Positions 16,705 to 25,313 are shown, numbered from the stretch's first letter. The stretch is 64,000 bases of DNA from Simplicispira suum (GCF_003008595.1 NZ_CP027669.1:372001-436000), one strand, 5' to 3'. A program made the numbers and translations. Notes: generated by a model from the sequence alone, not told the origin.

Positions 16705-17901
16705 ATGACCGCATTGATCGAGGCTGCCTCGCCCCACGTGATGAACACCTATGGCCGCGTGCCGATCGCGCTCGAGCGCGGCCAGGGCTGCCGCGTGTGG
16801 GACGTGAACGGCAAGGAATACCTCGACGCGCTCGGCGGCATTGCCGTCAACACCCTGGGCCACAACCACCCGCAACTCGTGCCGGCGCTGTGCGACCAGA
16901 TCGGCAAGCTGATCCACACCTCGAACTATTACCACATCCCCGGCCAGGAGCAGCTGGCCGCCAAGCTGGTGCAGCTCTCGGACATGAGCAAGGTGTTTTT
17001 CTGCAATTCGGGGCTGGAGGCCAACGAGGCCGCACTGAAGATTGCCCGCAAGTACGGCGTGGACCGCGGCATCGCGAAGCCGCAGATCGTCGTGTACGAG
17101 AAGGCCTTCCATGGCCGCTCGATTGCCACCATGTCGGCCACCGGCAACCCGAAGATCCACAGCGGCTTCGGCCCGCTGGTCGAGGGCTTCATCCGCGTAC
17201 CGATCAACGACATTGCCGCCATCAAGGCCGCCACCGAAGGCAACCCGGATGTCGTCGCCGTGTTCTTCGAGACGATTCAGGGCGAAGGCGGCGTGAACCC
17301 GATGCGCGTGGAATACCTGCAGCAGCTCCGCCAGCTCTGCGACGAGCGCCAGTGGCTGATGATGATCGACGAGGTGCAGTGCGGCATGGGCCGCACCGGC
17401 AAGTGGTTTGCCCACCAGTGGGCTGGCATCGTGCCCGACGTGATGCCGCTGGCCAAGGGCCTGGGCTCGGGCGTGCCGATTGGCGCCGTCGTCGCCGGCC
17501 CCAAGGCCGCCGACGTGCTGCAACCGGGCAACCACGGCACCACCTTTGGCGGCAACCCGCTGGCCATGCGGGCTGGCATTGAAACCATTCGCATCATGGA
17601 AGAGGACGGCCTGCTGGCCAACGCCGCCGGAGTGGGCGCGCACCTGATGGCGGCGCTGCAGCGCGAGCTTGGCGGCTTGCCCGGCGTCAAAGAGATTCGC
17701 GGCCAGGGCCTGATGATCGGCGTCGAACTGGCCAAGCCTTGCGGCGCCCTGGTGGCGCGCGCCGCCGAGGCGGGGCTGCTGATCAGCGTGACGGCGGAAA
17801 ATGTGATCCGCATCGTGCCGGCACTCATCCTCACCCCCAGCGAAGCCGACGAAATCGCCACGCGGCTTGCCCCCCTGGTGCAGGCCCTGCTCGCAGAATG
17901 A
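16705..17901 (+). CDS. argD: acetylornithine aminotransferase
   Basis: A 398-residue class III PLP aminotransferase of arginine synthesis, converting N-acetylglutamate semialdehyde to acetylornithine (often also acting on succinyl-DAP). It has the start MNTYGRVPIALERGQG, the substrate loop CNSGLEANEAALKIARKYG, HGRSIATMSATG, the PLP aspartate in MMIDEVQCGMGRTGKWFAHQ and the Schiff-base lysine in PLAKGLGSGVPIGAVV. I choose the ATG at 16705 (MTALIEAASP), with CTGGAGAA upstream. argF follows after 22 bases, forming an argDF unit. Confidence 0.95.
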   Translation: MTALIEAASPHVMNTYGRVPIALERGQGCRVWDVNGKEYLDALGGIAVNTLGHNHPQLVPALCDQIGKLIHTSNYYHIPGQEQLAAKLVQLSDMSKVFFCNSGLEANEAALKIARKYGVDRGIAKPQIVVYEKAFHGRSIATMSATGNPKIHSGFGPLVEGFIRVPINDIAAIKAATEGNPDVVAVFFETIQGEGGVNPMRVEYLQQLRQLCDERQWLMMIDEVQCGMGRTGKWFAHQWAGIVPDVMPLAKGLGSGVPIGAVVAGPKAADVLQPGNHGTTFGGNPLAMRAGIETIRIMEEDGLLANAAGVGAHLMAALQRELGGLPGVKEIRGQGLMIGVELAKPCGALVARAAEAGLLISVTAENVIRIVPALILTPSEADEIATRLAPLVQALLAE

Positions 17902-17923
17902 AGCGCACTGTGCGCCCCATGCC

Positions 17924-18874
17924 ATGAAACACTATCTCCAATTCAACGACCTCGACGCCAACGAGTACGCGTACCTTTTCGAGCGCGCCGCGCTGATCAA
18001 GAAAAAGTTCAAGTCCTACGAAAAGCACCACCCGCTGGTGGACCGCACGCTGGCCATGATTTTCGAAAAAGCCAGTACGCGCACCCGCGTGAGCTTCGAA
18101 GCCGGCATGTACCAGCTGGGCGGCAGCGTGGTGCACCTGACCACGGGCGACAGCCAGCTCGGGCGTGCCGAACCCATTGAGGACAGCGCCAAGGTCATCA
18201 GCCGCATGGTTGACCTGGTGATGATCCGCACCTTCGAGCAAACCAAGATCGAGCGCTTTGCCGAGCATTCGCGCGTGCCCGTCATCAACGGCCTGACCAA
18301 CGAGTTCCACCCCTGCCAGATCCTGGCCGACATCTTTACCTTTCTCGAGCACCGCGGCATGGATTCACAAGGCAAGCCCGACCTGGCCTGCCTGGCCGGC
18401 AAGACCGTGGCCTGGGTGGGCGACGGCAACAACATGGCCAACACCTGGCTTCAGGCGGCTGAGCTGCTCGACTTTAAGGTCCATGTCAGCACGCCGCGCG
18501 GCTACGAAATAGACGAGAAAATGGCCGTTGGCGCAGGTGGGACAAGCGCTGGCAGCTATCAATTTTTTAGCAACCCGCTGGACGCCTGCAAGGACGCAGA
18601 CCTGGTCACGACCGACGTCTGGACCAGCATGGGCTACGAGGCCGAGAACGAGGCGCGCAAAAAGGCCTTTGCCGACTGGTGCGTAGACCCGGAAATGATG
18701 GCCGCCGCCCGCCCCGAGGCCCTGTTCATGCACTGCCTGCCGGCCCACCGCGGCGAGGAAGTCACCGCCGAAGTCATCGACGGCCCCCAATCCGTCGTCT
18801 GGGAAGAGGCGGAAAACAGGATGCACGTGCAGAAGGCACTCATGGAGTACCTTCTGCTCGGCCGGATTGCATGA
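17924..18874 (+). CDS. argF: ornithine carbamoyltransferase
   Basis: A 316-residue trimeric enzyme making citrulline from ornithine and carbamoyl phosphate. The carbamoyl-phosphate loop is FEKASTRTRVSFEAG, followed by HPCQILADIFTF, the ornithine loop DVWTSMGYEAENEA and the HCLP loop in MHCLPAHRGEE. Residues around 208-217 (TSAGSYQFFSN) are encoded by a half-copy of the short dispersed palindrome (18544-18573), kept in frame in a surface-variable region. The last 17 codons are duplicated 161 bases downstream with synonymous changes. The gene appears functional. Confidence 0.95.
   Translation: MKHYLQFNDLDANEYAYLFERAALIKKKFKSYEKHHPLVDRTLAMIFEKASTRTRVSFEAGMYQLGGSVVHLTTGDSQLGRAEPIEDSAKVISRMVDLVMIRTFEQTKIERFAEHSRVPVINGLTNEFHPCQILADIFTFLEHRGMDSQGKPDLACLAGKTVAWVGDGNNMANTWLQAAELLDFKVHVSTPRGYEIDEKMAVGAGGTSAGSYQFFSNPLDACKDADLVTTDVWTSMGYEAENEARKKAFADWCVDPEMMAAARPEALFMHCLPAHRGEEVTAEVIDGPQSVVWEEAENRMHVQKALMEYLLLGRIA
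18544..18573 (-). repeat. half-copy of the short dispersed palindrome inside argF
   Basis: Reading the minus strand, TTGCTAAAAAATTGATAGCT followed by GCCAGCGCTT matches the left half of the copies at 11609 and 59613. It is in frame within argF and supplies about ten residues of the protein. Confidence 0.6.
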
Positions 18875-18973
18875 AATGCAAACGGGTGGCGCGCCAGCGC
18901 CAGCAGCCTGTTTCGGCGCAGGCACCTATCCGCGCAGCGGATGTGAAGCAGCCGCAGGCTGCGCGCCGAAGCC
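18865..18973 (+). repeat. 109-bp hairpin-rich insert between two copies of the argF 3' end
   Basis: Contains ATCCGC-GCA-GCGGAT (18928-18942) and GCAGCC-GCA-GGCTGC (18948-18962), nested inside a longer pairing of CCTGTTT...TCGGCGC with GCGCCGA...AAACAGG. It looks like a small non-autonomous palindromic element. It starts with the last codons and stop of the intact argF. Confidence 0.6.
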
Positions 18974-19035
18974 AAAACAGGATGCACGTGCAGAAGGCAC
19001 TCATGGAGTACCTTCTGCTCGGCCGTATCGCGTGA
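18974..19035 (+). pseudogene. duplicated 3' end of argF
   Basis: Bases 18974-19025 are identical to 18813-18864 in argF. The next codons differ only synonymously (CGT ATC GCG TGA here against CGG ATT GCA TGA in the intact gene), so both encode the ending G-R-I-A-stop. It has no start codon and is only a fragment. The pattern suggests that an insert carrying its own replacement 3' end displaced the original end of argF. Confidence 0.75.
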
Positions 19036-19054
19036 CGCGCGGCGTGCGGAAATC

Positions 19055-19075
19055 AATTGGAATCTGACCCCCATT
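19055..19075 (+). repeat. GGAATCTGACCCC-type short interspersed motif, copy 1
   Basis: An imperfect palindrome, AATT then GGAATCTGACCCC then CATT, differing by one base from the copy at 36154-36174. Motifs of this form occur in many beta-proteobacterial genomes, in some cases near REP-associated tyrosine transposases; no such transposase is in this window. Confidence 0.6.
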
Positions 19076-19386
19076 CCTTGCATCCGTGCCTCTCCTGCGG
19101 GGCCTGCTGCGCAAGCTTTCGTGTGGATTTTTCGGTGGTCGAGCGCAGCGACCACGGCGGTAAGGTGCCCGATGGCTTGACGGTGGATGTCACCGATTCC
19201 TTCTGCCGAATGCGCGGCACCGACCACAGCCCCCCGAGGTGCGCGGCCCTGACCGGCACCGTGGGGCAGCGCGCGGCCTGTGCAATCTATGAGTGGCGCC
19301 CGTCGCCCTGCAGGGAATTTGCGGCCGGCTCGGACGCTTGCGAGCGGGCGCGCATGCGGCGTGGCATGGCGTCCTACCCCCGCTGA
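19057..19386 (+). CDS. YkgJ-family cysteine cluster protein
   Basis: A protein of up to 109 residues with the zinc- or iron-binding cysteine pattern of the YkgJ/UPF0153 family: HPCLSCGACCASFRVDF, then FCRMRG, PRCAAL, CAIYEWRPSPCREF and DACERAR. About ten cysteines in a small soluble protein fit a metal chelate, but the role is unknown. The start is uncertain. The open frame begins at a TTG inside a dispersed motif (19055-19075), and a second TTG at 19078 gives a better family-like start (L/M-HPCLSCGACC). Repeat insertion may have replaced the native 5' end. Confidence 0.8.
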   Translation: MESDPHSLHPCLSCGACCASFRVDFSVVERSDHGGKVPDGLTVDVTDSFCRMRGTDHSPPRCAALTGTVGQRAACAIYEWRPSPCREFAAGSDACERARMRRGMASYPR

Positions 19387-19398
19387 ACCCGCTCCGAC

Positions 19399-20385
19399 TC
19401 AGTCCACCGTCAGAATCGTGGACCCCGTGGTCTTGCGGGCTTCCAGATCGCGGTGCGCCTGCTGCACGTCGGCGAGCGCATAGCGCTGGGCAATATGGAT
19501 CTTCACCTGCCCACTCTCGACGACCGCGAACAGTTCGTCCGCCATGGCCTGTGTGCTCTCGCGCGTGGAAATGTGGGTGAACAAGGTCTGGCGCGTCACA
19601 TACAGCGAGCCGCGCCCGCCCAGCGAGGCCGGCGCAAACGGCGGCACCGGCCCCGAGGCGTTGCCGAAGCTGGCCATCAGGCCGAAGGGACGCAGGCAGT
19701 CGAGCGATTTTTCCCAAGTGTCCTTGCCCACCGAGTCGTAGACCACCTTCACGCCTTGGCCCTGGGTGATTTCCTTGACCCGCGCGGCAAAGTCTTCGGT
19801 GCTGTAGTTGATGGCATGCGCCGCGCCGTTGGCCAGTGCAAGCTGGCATTTGGCGTCCGAGCCAGCGGTGGCGATCAGCTCCAGACCCAGGGCGCGCGCC
19901 CACTGGCAGGCAATCAGGCCGACGCCGCCTGCAGCTGCATGGAACAGCACCGCGTCGCCGCGCTGCAGTCCTTGCACCGGCAAGGTTTTCTTCAGCAAAT
20001 ACTGCGCCGTCAGTCCCTTGAGCATCATGGCCGCGCCGGTCTCGAAACCGATCGCATCGGGCAGGCGGCAGACGCAGCGCGCCGGCATCACGCGCTCGGT
20101 GCTGTAGCTGCCGGGCGGGTTGCTGGCGTAGGCCACGCGATCACCCACTTTCAGATGCGTGACGCCCTCGCCCACAGCCTCCACCACGCCGGCCGCCTCC
20201 ATGCCCAGTTGCAGCGGCATCGGGAATGGGTAGAGGCCGGTGCGCTGGTAGACGTCGATGTAGTTCAGGCCAATGGCATGGTGGCGCACGCGGATTTCCC
20301 CCGCCGCCGGATCGCCCACCTGGACTTCCACCAGTTGCAGTTCTTCCGGGCCGCCGTTCTGGCGAATCTGTATGGCAAGGCTCAT
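19399..20385 (-). CDS. NADPH:quinone oxidoreductase (Qor-like, MDR superfamily)
   Basis: A 328-residue zinc-free medium-chain dehydrogenase/reductase. It begins MSLAIQIRQNGGPEELQL and has HHAIGLNYIDVYQRTGLYP, the cofactor-binding VLFHAAAGGVGLIACQWARALG and the C-terminal TGSTILTVD. No structural or catalytic zinc cysteines are present, fitting quinone oxidoreductases that reduce quinones with NADPH. The ATG at 20385 has AGGAG about ten bases upstream; longer in-frame extension to the left of it is non-coding. A DMT transporter diverges. Confidence 0.92.
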   Translation of the reverse strand: MSLAIQIRQNGGPEELQLVEVQVGDPAAGEIRVRHHAIGLNYIDVYQRTGLYPFPMPLQLGMEAAGVVEAVGEGVTHLKVGDRVAYASNPPGSYSTERVMPARCVCRLPDAIGFETGAAMMLKGLTAQYLLKKTLPVQGLQRGDAVLFHAAAGGVGLIACQWARALGLELIATAGSDAKCQLALANGAAHAINYSTEDFAARVKEITQGQGVKVVYDSVGKDTWEKSLDCLRPFGLMASFGNASGPVPPFAPASLGGRGSLYVTRQTLFTHISTRESTQAMADELFAVVESGQVKIHIAQRYALADVQQAHRDLEARKTTGSTILTVD

Positions 20386-20472
20386 GGGGGGCTCCTGTGG
20401 GTTCTGTAAAGCGCCTTGCATGCTGCCATGTTTTTGCAAGCTGCGCCTCGACAGGGCCGCTACAGTCAAGGC

Positions 20473-21375
20473 ATGCAAGAAAAGCTTGGGGGCCGCACGG
20501 CGGCACTGCTCGTCATTCCGCCGCTGCTGTGGGCCGGGAACGCCGTGGTGGGGCGCATGGTGCACGACATGGTGCCGCCGCTGACGCTGAATTTTTTGCG
20601 CTGGCTGATCGCCTTTGCCCTGCTGCTGCCCCTGGCCCATCAGGTCCTGCGCCGGGACAGCGGACTTTGGGCGCACTGGCGCCGCTACGCACTGCTGGGG
20701 CTGCTGGGAATCGGGCTCTACAACGCGTTTCAATACATGGCGCTGCAGACCTCGATGCCGATCAACGTGACCCTGGTGGGCTCCAGCATGCCGGTGTGGA
20801 TGCTGGTCGTAGGGGCCTTGTTCTTCGGAACGCGCGTCACGCAGCGCCAGTTGATTGGCGCCCTGCTTTCCATGGGTGGCGTACTGCTTGTGCTCAGCCG
20901 CGGCGAATGGGGTGCGTTGCTGGCGCTGCGCCTGGTGCCGGGCGATGTGTTCATGCTGATTGCCACCATCTGCTGGGCTTTCTATAGCTGGTTGCTGGTA
21001 AAAACCAGCGAGCCTGTACGCCTGCGCGGCAACTGGGCCGCCTTTCTGATGGCGCAACTGGTGTTTGGTCTGGGTTGGTCCGGCCTGCTTGCAGGCGGCG
21101 AATGGGCCACGGGACGCACCGAGATCGACTGGGGCTGGCCACTCGTTGCTGCCCTGGCGTTCATTGCGATCGGCCCTGCCGTGCTTGCCTACCGTTGCTG
21201 GGGCATGGGAGTGCAGCGCGCCGGCCCCACGGTGGCGGGCTTTTTTGCCAACCTCACACCGCTGTTTGCCGCCTTGCTGTCGGCCGCTTTTCTGGGCCAG
21301 GCGCCCCATGCCTACCATGCGGCCGCTTTTGCGCTCATCGTGGGCGGCATCGTGGTGTCTTCGCGGCGCGCGTAG
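20473..21375 (+). CDS. EamA-domain DMT-family transporter
   Basis: A 300-residue membrane protein with about ten hydrophobic segments arranged as two EamA repeats: LLVIPPLLWAGNAVVGRMVHD and YNAFQYMALQTSMPINVTLVGSSMPVW in the first half, MLIATICWAFYSWLLVK and GFFANLTPLFAALLSAAFLGQAP in the second. Such 10-TM carriers export metabolites or amino acids; the substrate is unknown. The ATG at 20473 (MQEKLGGRTA) is chosen because the first membrane segment follows directly. It converges with the diguanylate cyclase gene 31 bases away. Confidence 0.9.
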   Translation: MQEKLGGRTAALLVIPPLLWAGNAVVGRMVHDMVPPLTLNFLRWLIAFALLLPLAHQVLRRDSGLWAHWRRYALLGLLGIGLYNAFQYMALQTSMPINVTLVGSSMPVWMLVVGALFFGTRVTQRQLIGALLSMGGVLLVLSRGEWGALLALRLVPGDVFMLIATICWAFYSWLLVKTSEPVRLRGNWAAFLMAQLVFGLGWSGLLAGGEWATGRTEIDWGWPLVAALAFIAIGPAVLAYRCWGMGVQRAGPTVAGFFANLTPLFAALLSAAFLGQAPHAYHAAAFALIVGGIVVSSRRA

Positions 21376-21406
21376 AGCGCTGCTGCGTTTCCGGCCGATC
21401 GACCTC

Positions 21407-22729
21407 TCAGACGCCCTCAGGCGCGGCAAAACACAAACGCCCCTTGCCGGCGCGCTTGGCGGCATACATCGCCTGGTCTGCGCGGTTCATGAGCAGCTCC
21501 AGCTTGCCTGGAAGCGGTGGGTGCATCGCCACACCGATGCTTGCACCAATCTGCAGGTTTTTCCCATCGACGACCATGGGCTGGTTCAACGCTTCGATGA
21601 TGCGCTGGCCAATGCGTGCGGGTTCGAGCAGCGTCACGTTCTTGTCGAGCATGACCAGGAACTCGTCGCCTCCCAGCCGGGCCACGGTGTCGCCCTCCCG
21701 CACACTGCGCAGCAGGCGCTGAGCGACGATGCGCAGCACTTCGTCGCCGGCCTGGTGGCCTTGCTGGTCGTTGATGTGCTTGAACCCGTCCAGATCGATG
21801 AACAGCAGTGCCAGCAAGTCGGCCGGAGGCCGCATCTGGGCCAGCGCTCGCTCCAGGCGCTCATGAAAAGAGGCGCGGTTGTCCAGGCCGGTCAGCGCGT
21901 CGTGATTGGCCTGGTGGTGTTGCTGGCGCGCAATCTGCACCCGCGCAGAGACGTCCTGCACCAATGTCATGATGGAAGTGACCCGCCCGGTGGCGTCTGT
22001 CAGCGCCGAGTTGAACCACTCGGCATGGATCTCGGTGCCATCGCGCCGCACAAAGGAGTTTTCTTCGCGGTTCTGCGATTCCTGTCCGCTCTGCAGGCGC
22101 TGCAGGGCCTGGTTCAGGCGCTCGTCCGTCACATCCAGCAGTTCCAGCAGCAAACGGCCCTCGACGAATGCCAGATCGTCCCAGCCCATCAACTGAACGG
22201 CACGCTCCGAGCAGTGGAGCAAACGCAGTTCGTGGTCCATCTCCAGCACGGCCAGCGGGCTGTTGTCGATGTGTGAGGACAGACGCTGGTTGGCCGCACG
22301 CAGCGCGTTGAAAGCGACCTGCAATTCGTGCACATCGATGGCTGAAGTCACAAAGCCGGCAATGGCACCCTGGGGATTGCGCGCCGGTGTCAGGCAGATG
22401 GTGCGCCACTCCTCAGCGCCGTAGGGGTTGGTGAGCAAGCGCTGGTATTCCAGCCGCTCGCCGGCCTGCACGCGCTCGACCAAAGGCAGGATGCGAACCG
22501 CATCGGCCTCGCCGTACAGGTCGGCAATGGTCTTGCCAATGATTTGCGAGGGCTCGGTCCCAAACCAGCGCGCGTATTCGTCGTTGCAGTACACCAGGCG
22601 CAATTGCAGGTTGAAGACCGCCACCGTGGCACCCACGTCGCGCGTGATCACCGCCAGCAGTTCTGCATCCGAGAGGCCCAGCGACAGCGAGCCGGCCACG
22701 TCAGGCGCAAGCGTGGAGGCCTGCGTCAT
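21407..22729 (-). CDS. diguanylate cyclase with two PAS domains
   Basis: A 440-residue signalling protein. PAS 1 is near 20-140 (GATVAVFNLQLRLVYCNDEYARWFG), PAS 2 near 155-270 (SPLAVLEMDHELRLLHCSERA), and a GGDEF domain occupies the rest. The active site GGDEF is intact in RLGGDEFLVML, and the inhibitory I-site RxxD (REGD) lies five residues before it, so the enzyme should make cyclic-di-GMP with product inhibition. No membrane segment is seen, so it is a cytosolic sensor. I start at the ATG at 22729 (MTQAST). No EAL domain is present. Confidence 0.92.
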   Translation of the reverse strand: MTQASTLAPDVAGSLSLGLSDAELLAVITRDVGATVAVFNLQLRLVYCNDEYARWFGTEPSQIIGKTIADLYGEADAVRILPLVERVQAGERLEYQRLLTNPYGAEEWRTICLTPARNPQGAIAGFVTSAIDVHELQVAFNALRAANQRLSSHIDNSPLAVLEMDHELRLLHCSERAVQLMGWDDLAFVEGRLLLELLDVTDERLNQALQRLQSGQESQNREENSFVRRDGTEIHAEWFNSALTDATGRVTSIMTLVQDVSARVQIARQQHHQANHDALTGLDNRASFHERLERALAQMRPPADLLALLFIDLDGFKHINDQQGHQAGDEVLRIVAQRLLRSVREGDTVARLGGDEFLVMLDKNVTLLEPARIGQRIIEALNQPMVVDGKNLQIGASIGVAMHPPLPGKLELLMNRADQAMYAAKRAGKGRLCFAAPEGV

Positions 22730-23024
22730 GCGTGCCCCATGGCCAGGCGCAGCAGTGCAGCCTTGGATGCAGAGCGCCATGCTTCAGAAACCGCGATCAT
22801 GGGAGCCGTGTTCGAAAATGTAAGCGATTGTTCAAACCAGCTTAGCAGCTTTCTGCGAAGTCTGCCCCGCAGACGCCCCGCTGCCCCGGCGGGCTGCGCG
22901 CCGTTCGCGCCCGTGCAAAGCCATTTCGCGGCGCCGTTTGCGTGTTTCGTCGCAAGGCGCTGGGCAGCAGCCGCTCCCAAGCCGACAGTCGCGGTCATCT
23001 TCCTTGATTTCGAAAGACTCCATC

Positions 23025-23591
23025 ATGCTTCTCACCATCGCTACCCAGCAGCCGCGCATGCTGCTCACCATCGTCTTGCACACCCCCACCTGGGTGTGGA
23101 TGCTGCTTGCCGCCCTGATCTGGCTGGGCGCCAGCCAGATGTTTGCACGCCGCGCCGGCCTGCGCCGCGTGCTGCTGATGCCGATCGCCATGGCGGTGTT
23201 TTCTGCCTGGGGCATGGGTTCGGCGTTTGGCGCAGTGCCGCAGATCGGAGAAATTCTGGCGGTCTGGCTGGTCGCTGCCTGCCTTGTAGCGGCGCTCTCG
23301 CTCTGGCTGCACGGCCGCGCTCCAGCAGGCACGCGCTACGAAGCCTCCAGCCAGCAATTCCATTTGCCGGGCAGTGCCTGGCCGATGGTCCTCATCGTGG
23401 GTATCTTCCTGGTGAAGTGGGTGGTGGGCGTGGAACTCGCTTTGCAGCCACCGCTGGCGCACGACAGCCAATTTGCCCTGCAGATTGCCCTGGTGTATGG
23501 CGCATTCAATGGCGTTTTTGCCGCGCGCACCGGGCGGCTGCTGCGCCTGGCCAAGGCCGGTACCCACGCACACCCCATCGCCACCGCCTGA
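23025..23591 (+). CDS. multi-pass membrane protein of unknown function (DUF6622-like)
   Basis: A 188-residue protein with about five or six membrane segments, including VLHTPTWVWMLLAALIWLG near the start, VLLMPIAMAVFSAWGMGSAFG and WPMVLIVGIFLVKWVVGVEL. The layout fits a small uncharacterised family I know as DUF6622; the name is from memory and should be treated as tentative. The ATG at 23025 follows an AAAGACTC leader. It is followed after 11 bases by a 2TM-domain gene, so the two are probably co-transcribed. Confidence 0.75.
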   Translation: MLLTIATQQPRMLLTIVLHTPTWVWMLLAALIWLGASQMFARRAGLRRVLLMPIAMAVFSAWGMGSAFGAVPQIGEILAVWLVAACLVAALSLWLHGRAPAGTRYEASSQQFHLPGSAWPMVLIVGIFLVKWVVGVELALQPPLAHDSQFALQIALVYGAFNGVFAARTGRLLRLAKAGTHAHPIATA

Positions 23592-23602
23592 AGGAACGCA
23601 CC

Positions 23603-23902
23603 ATGGCGCGTGCCCCATTCCCCCTGAGTTCCGAAGCACTCGAACGCCTGGCGCAGCGCCGGGCCAAGGCCAAAATGGGCTGGTACGCGCACGCCAGTGT
23701 GTACGTTCTGGTCAACCTGTTGCTGGTTACCTTGTCTGTCGGCAGGGGCCACTACTGGGCCGTGTTCCCGGCGCTCGGCTGGGGTCTGGGCCTGCTGATC
23801 CACGGTGTGGCGGTGTTTTTTCTCTCCGGCGGCAGCGACTGGCACGAACGCATGGTGCAAGCAGAACGCGAGCGGCTTGCGCGGCGCGGGCAAGCTGGCT
23901 GA
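23603..23902 (+). CDS. 2TM-domain protein, copy 1
   Basis: A 99-residue protein with two predicted membrane helices (YAHASVYVLVNLLLVTLSVG and the segment WAVFPALGWGLGLLIHGVAV) between an N-terminal helix, ERLAQRRAKAKMGWY, and a charged tail, RMVQAERERLARRG. This fits the 2TM domain that in other bacteria is fused to LytS-type kinases. AAGGAACG lies upstream of its ATG. It is about 60% similar in layout to the second copy at 25017, which directly precedes a histidine kinase, so it may act with that kinase. Confidence 0.82.
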   Translation: MARAPFPLSSEALERLAQRRAKAKMGWYAHASVYVLVNLLLVTLSVGRGHYWAVFPALGWGLGLLIHGVAVFFLSGGSDWHERMVQAERERLARRGQAG

Positions 23903-23978
23903 ACCGCCGCCCACATCCCGGAACGCATCGGCTTCTCCCTGCCATATGCGTGCAGCGCACAGAACCAAGACTCCTCGC

Positions 23979-24150
23979 ATGACGCAACCGAACCATTCCA
24001 CACCACGTCGCAACGGGCCTCGCCGCAGCGTCGCACTGCTCTTGATCGCGTCCATTGTGGTCCCCGCAGTGCTCGCCGCCGCAGTGGTCTGGGGTGGTCC
24101 CGGTGCCATTGCGCCGCTGGCCAGTATCAACGACCCCTTTCGGGGGTGGA
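23979..24150 (+). pseudogene. N-terminal part of the frameshifted alpha/beta hydrolase
   Basis: This frame encodes MTQPNHSTPRRNGPRRSVAL, a hydrophobic membrane anchor (LLIASIVVPAVLAAAVVWGG) and GAIAPLASINDPFRG. Relatives of the hydrolase carry just such an anchor followed by INDPF and VDFSKVP. The continuation VDFSKVPRAQYYTARDG lies in the next frame and starts at 24146. Adding one G to the run of five G at 24142-24146 would join the two frames exactly. Hence the anchor and the enzyme body were, or are, one gene of about 335 residues. Confidence 0.7.
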
Positions 24151-24985
24151 TTTCAGCAAGGTTCCGCGCGCGCAGTACTACACCGCCCGTGATGGCACAA
24201 GGCTCGCATGGCATGGCTACACCCCCACGCCGACGCCAACCAGCACCACTTCGCGCCGCGTGGTCCTGGTGCATGGCTCTTCGGCGCGCGGGCAGTCGAT
24301 GCACGTGCTGGCCCAGGCGCTGGCGGCCGAAGGGTATGCCGTGGCGGCACTCGACATGCGCGGGCATGGCGATTCGGGGCCGCGCGGCCAGATCGGCTAC
24401 ATCGGCCAACTGGAAGACGACCTGGAGGATTTCATGCACGCTGTGCCGCATTCCGGGCCACAGACGCTGATGGGCTTCTCGTCGGGAGGCGGTTTTGTGC
24501 TGCGTTTTGCCGCAAGCCCCCGGCAAGCACTGTTCGAACGCTATGTGCTGCTCTCGCCCTTTCTGCACCACAGCGCGCCCACCAACCGGCCGGGCAATGG
24601 TGGCTGGGTCTCGGTGGGTCTCCCCCGAATCCTTGCGCTGACCGCGCTCAACCGGATCGGCATTGCCCGGTGGAACGATCTCCCGGTGCTGCGTTTTGCG
24701 CTGAACGAGCAAGCGCGCCACATCCTCACGCCCAGCTACTCGTATGCCCTGGCCACCAACTTCCGTCCGCATGACGACTACCTGAACGATATTCGCAATG
24801 CGCAGGGCAGGCTTTGTATCGTGGCGGGACGGGAAGACGAGCTATTCCAGGCCGAACGATTCGCAGGGGTTTTCGAGAGCGCCGGGAAAACGGTGCCCGT
24901 CACCCTGGTGCCGGGCGTCAACCACATGGGTTTGACGCTCGACGCCACCGCCGTGCGCACGGTGGCGCGGGCATGCAAAGACTGA
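24146..24985 (+). CDS. alpha/beta hydrolase (monoacylglycerol-lipase-like), catalytic part
   Basis: A 279-residue Hydrolase_4-type alpha/beta hydrolase body. It has RVVLVHGSSARGQSMHVLAQALA (oxyanion region), AALDMRGHGDSGPRG, the nucleophile elbow TLMGFSSGGGFVLRFA, the acid in LCIVAGREDELF and the histidine in VPGVNHMGLTLD. A GTG at 24146 could start it, but the membrane anchor upstream in another frame indicates a single-base deletion in a G run. As drawn the enzyme would be cytosolic. It lies between the two 2TM genes; the substrate is unknown. Confidence 0.82.
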   Translation: MDFSKVPRAQYYTARDGTRLAWHGYTPTPTPTSTTSRRVVLVHGSSARGQSMHVLAQALAAEGYAVAALDMRGHGDSGPRGQIGYIGQLEDDLEDFMHAVPHSGPQTLMGFSSGGGFVLRFAASPRQALFERYVLLSPFLHHSAPTNRPGNGGWVSVGLPRILALTALNRIGIARWNDLPVLRFALNEQARHILTPSYSYALATNFRPHDDYLNDIRNAQGRLCIVAGREDELFQAERFAGVFESAGKTVPVTLVPGVNHMGLTLDATAVRTVARACKD

Positions 24986-25016
24986 ACACTCGCCCTTGCC
25001 TAGAATTCCGCTCGAC

Positions 25017-25313
25017 ATGTCCACACATCTAAGCCCCGAAGCCATTGAACAACTGGCCCGCCGACGCGCCGGCGCCAAGCTCGGCTGGTACATCCACGCC
25101 CTGGTGTTCACGCTGGTGAATCTGGGCCTTTTCGCCATATCACGCTATGGATTTGGCGATCGGCCCTGGTCTGTTTTTCCGCTGCTGGGCTGGGGCCTGG
25201 GGCTGGCATTGCACGGCATCTCGGTATTTTTACTGGGCACGGGCAGCGGTATCCGCGAGCGCATGGTGCAAAAGGAGCGCGAGCGACTGCAGCGCGAACG
25301 CGGTGGACACTGA
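25017..25313 (+). CDS. 2TM-domain protein, copy 2
   Basis: A 98-residue paralogue of the protein at 23603, with the same plan: AIEQLARRRAGAKLGWYIHA, two membrane helices, the WSVFPLLGWGLGLALHGISVF segment and the tail RERMVQKERERLQRERGG. Its stop overlaps the GTG start of the histidine kinase by about eight bases, so the two are co-translated. In other lineages this domain is part of the kinase polypeptide. Here it seems to be a split-off membrane partner; that is inference. Confidence 0.85.
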   Translation: MSTHLSPEAIEQLARRRAGAKLGWYIHALVFTLVNLGLFAISRYGFGDRPWSVFPLLGWGLGLALHGISVFLLGTGSGIRERMVQKERERLQRERGGH

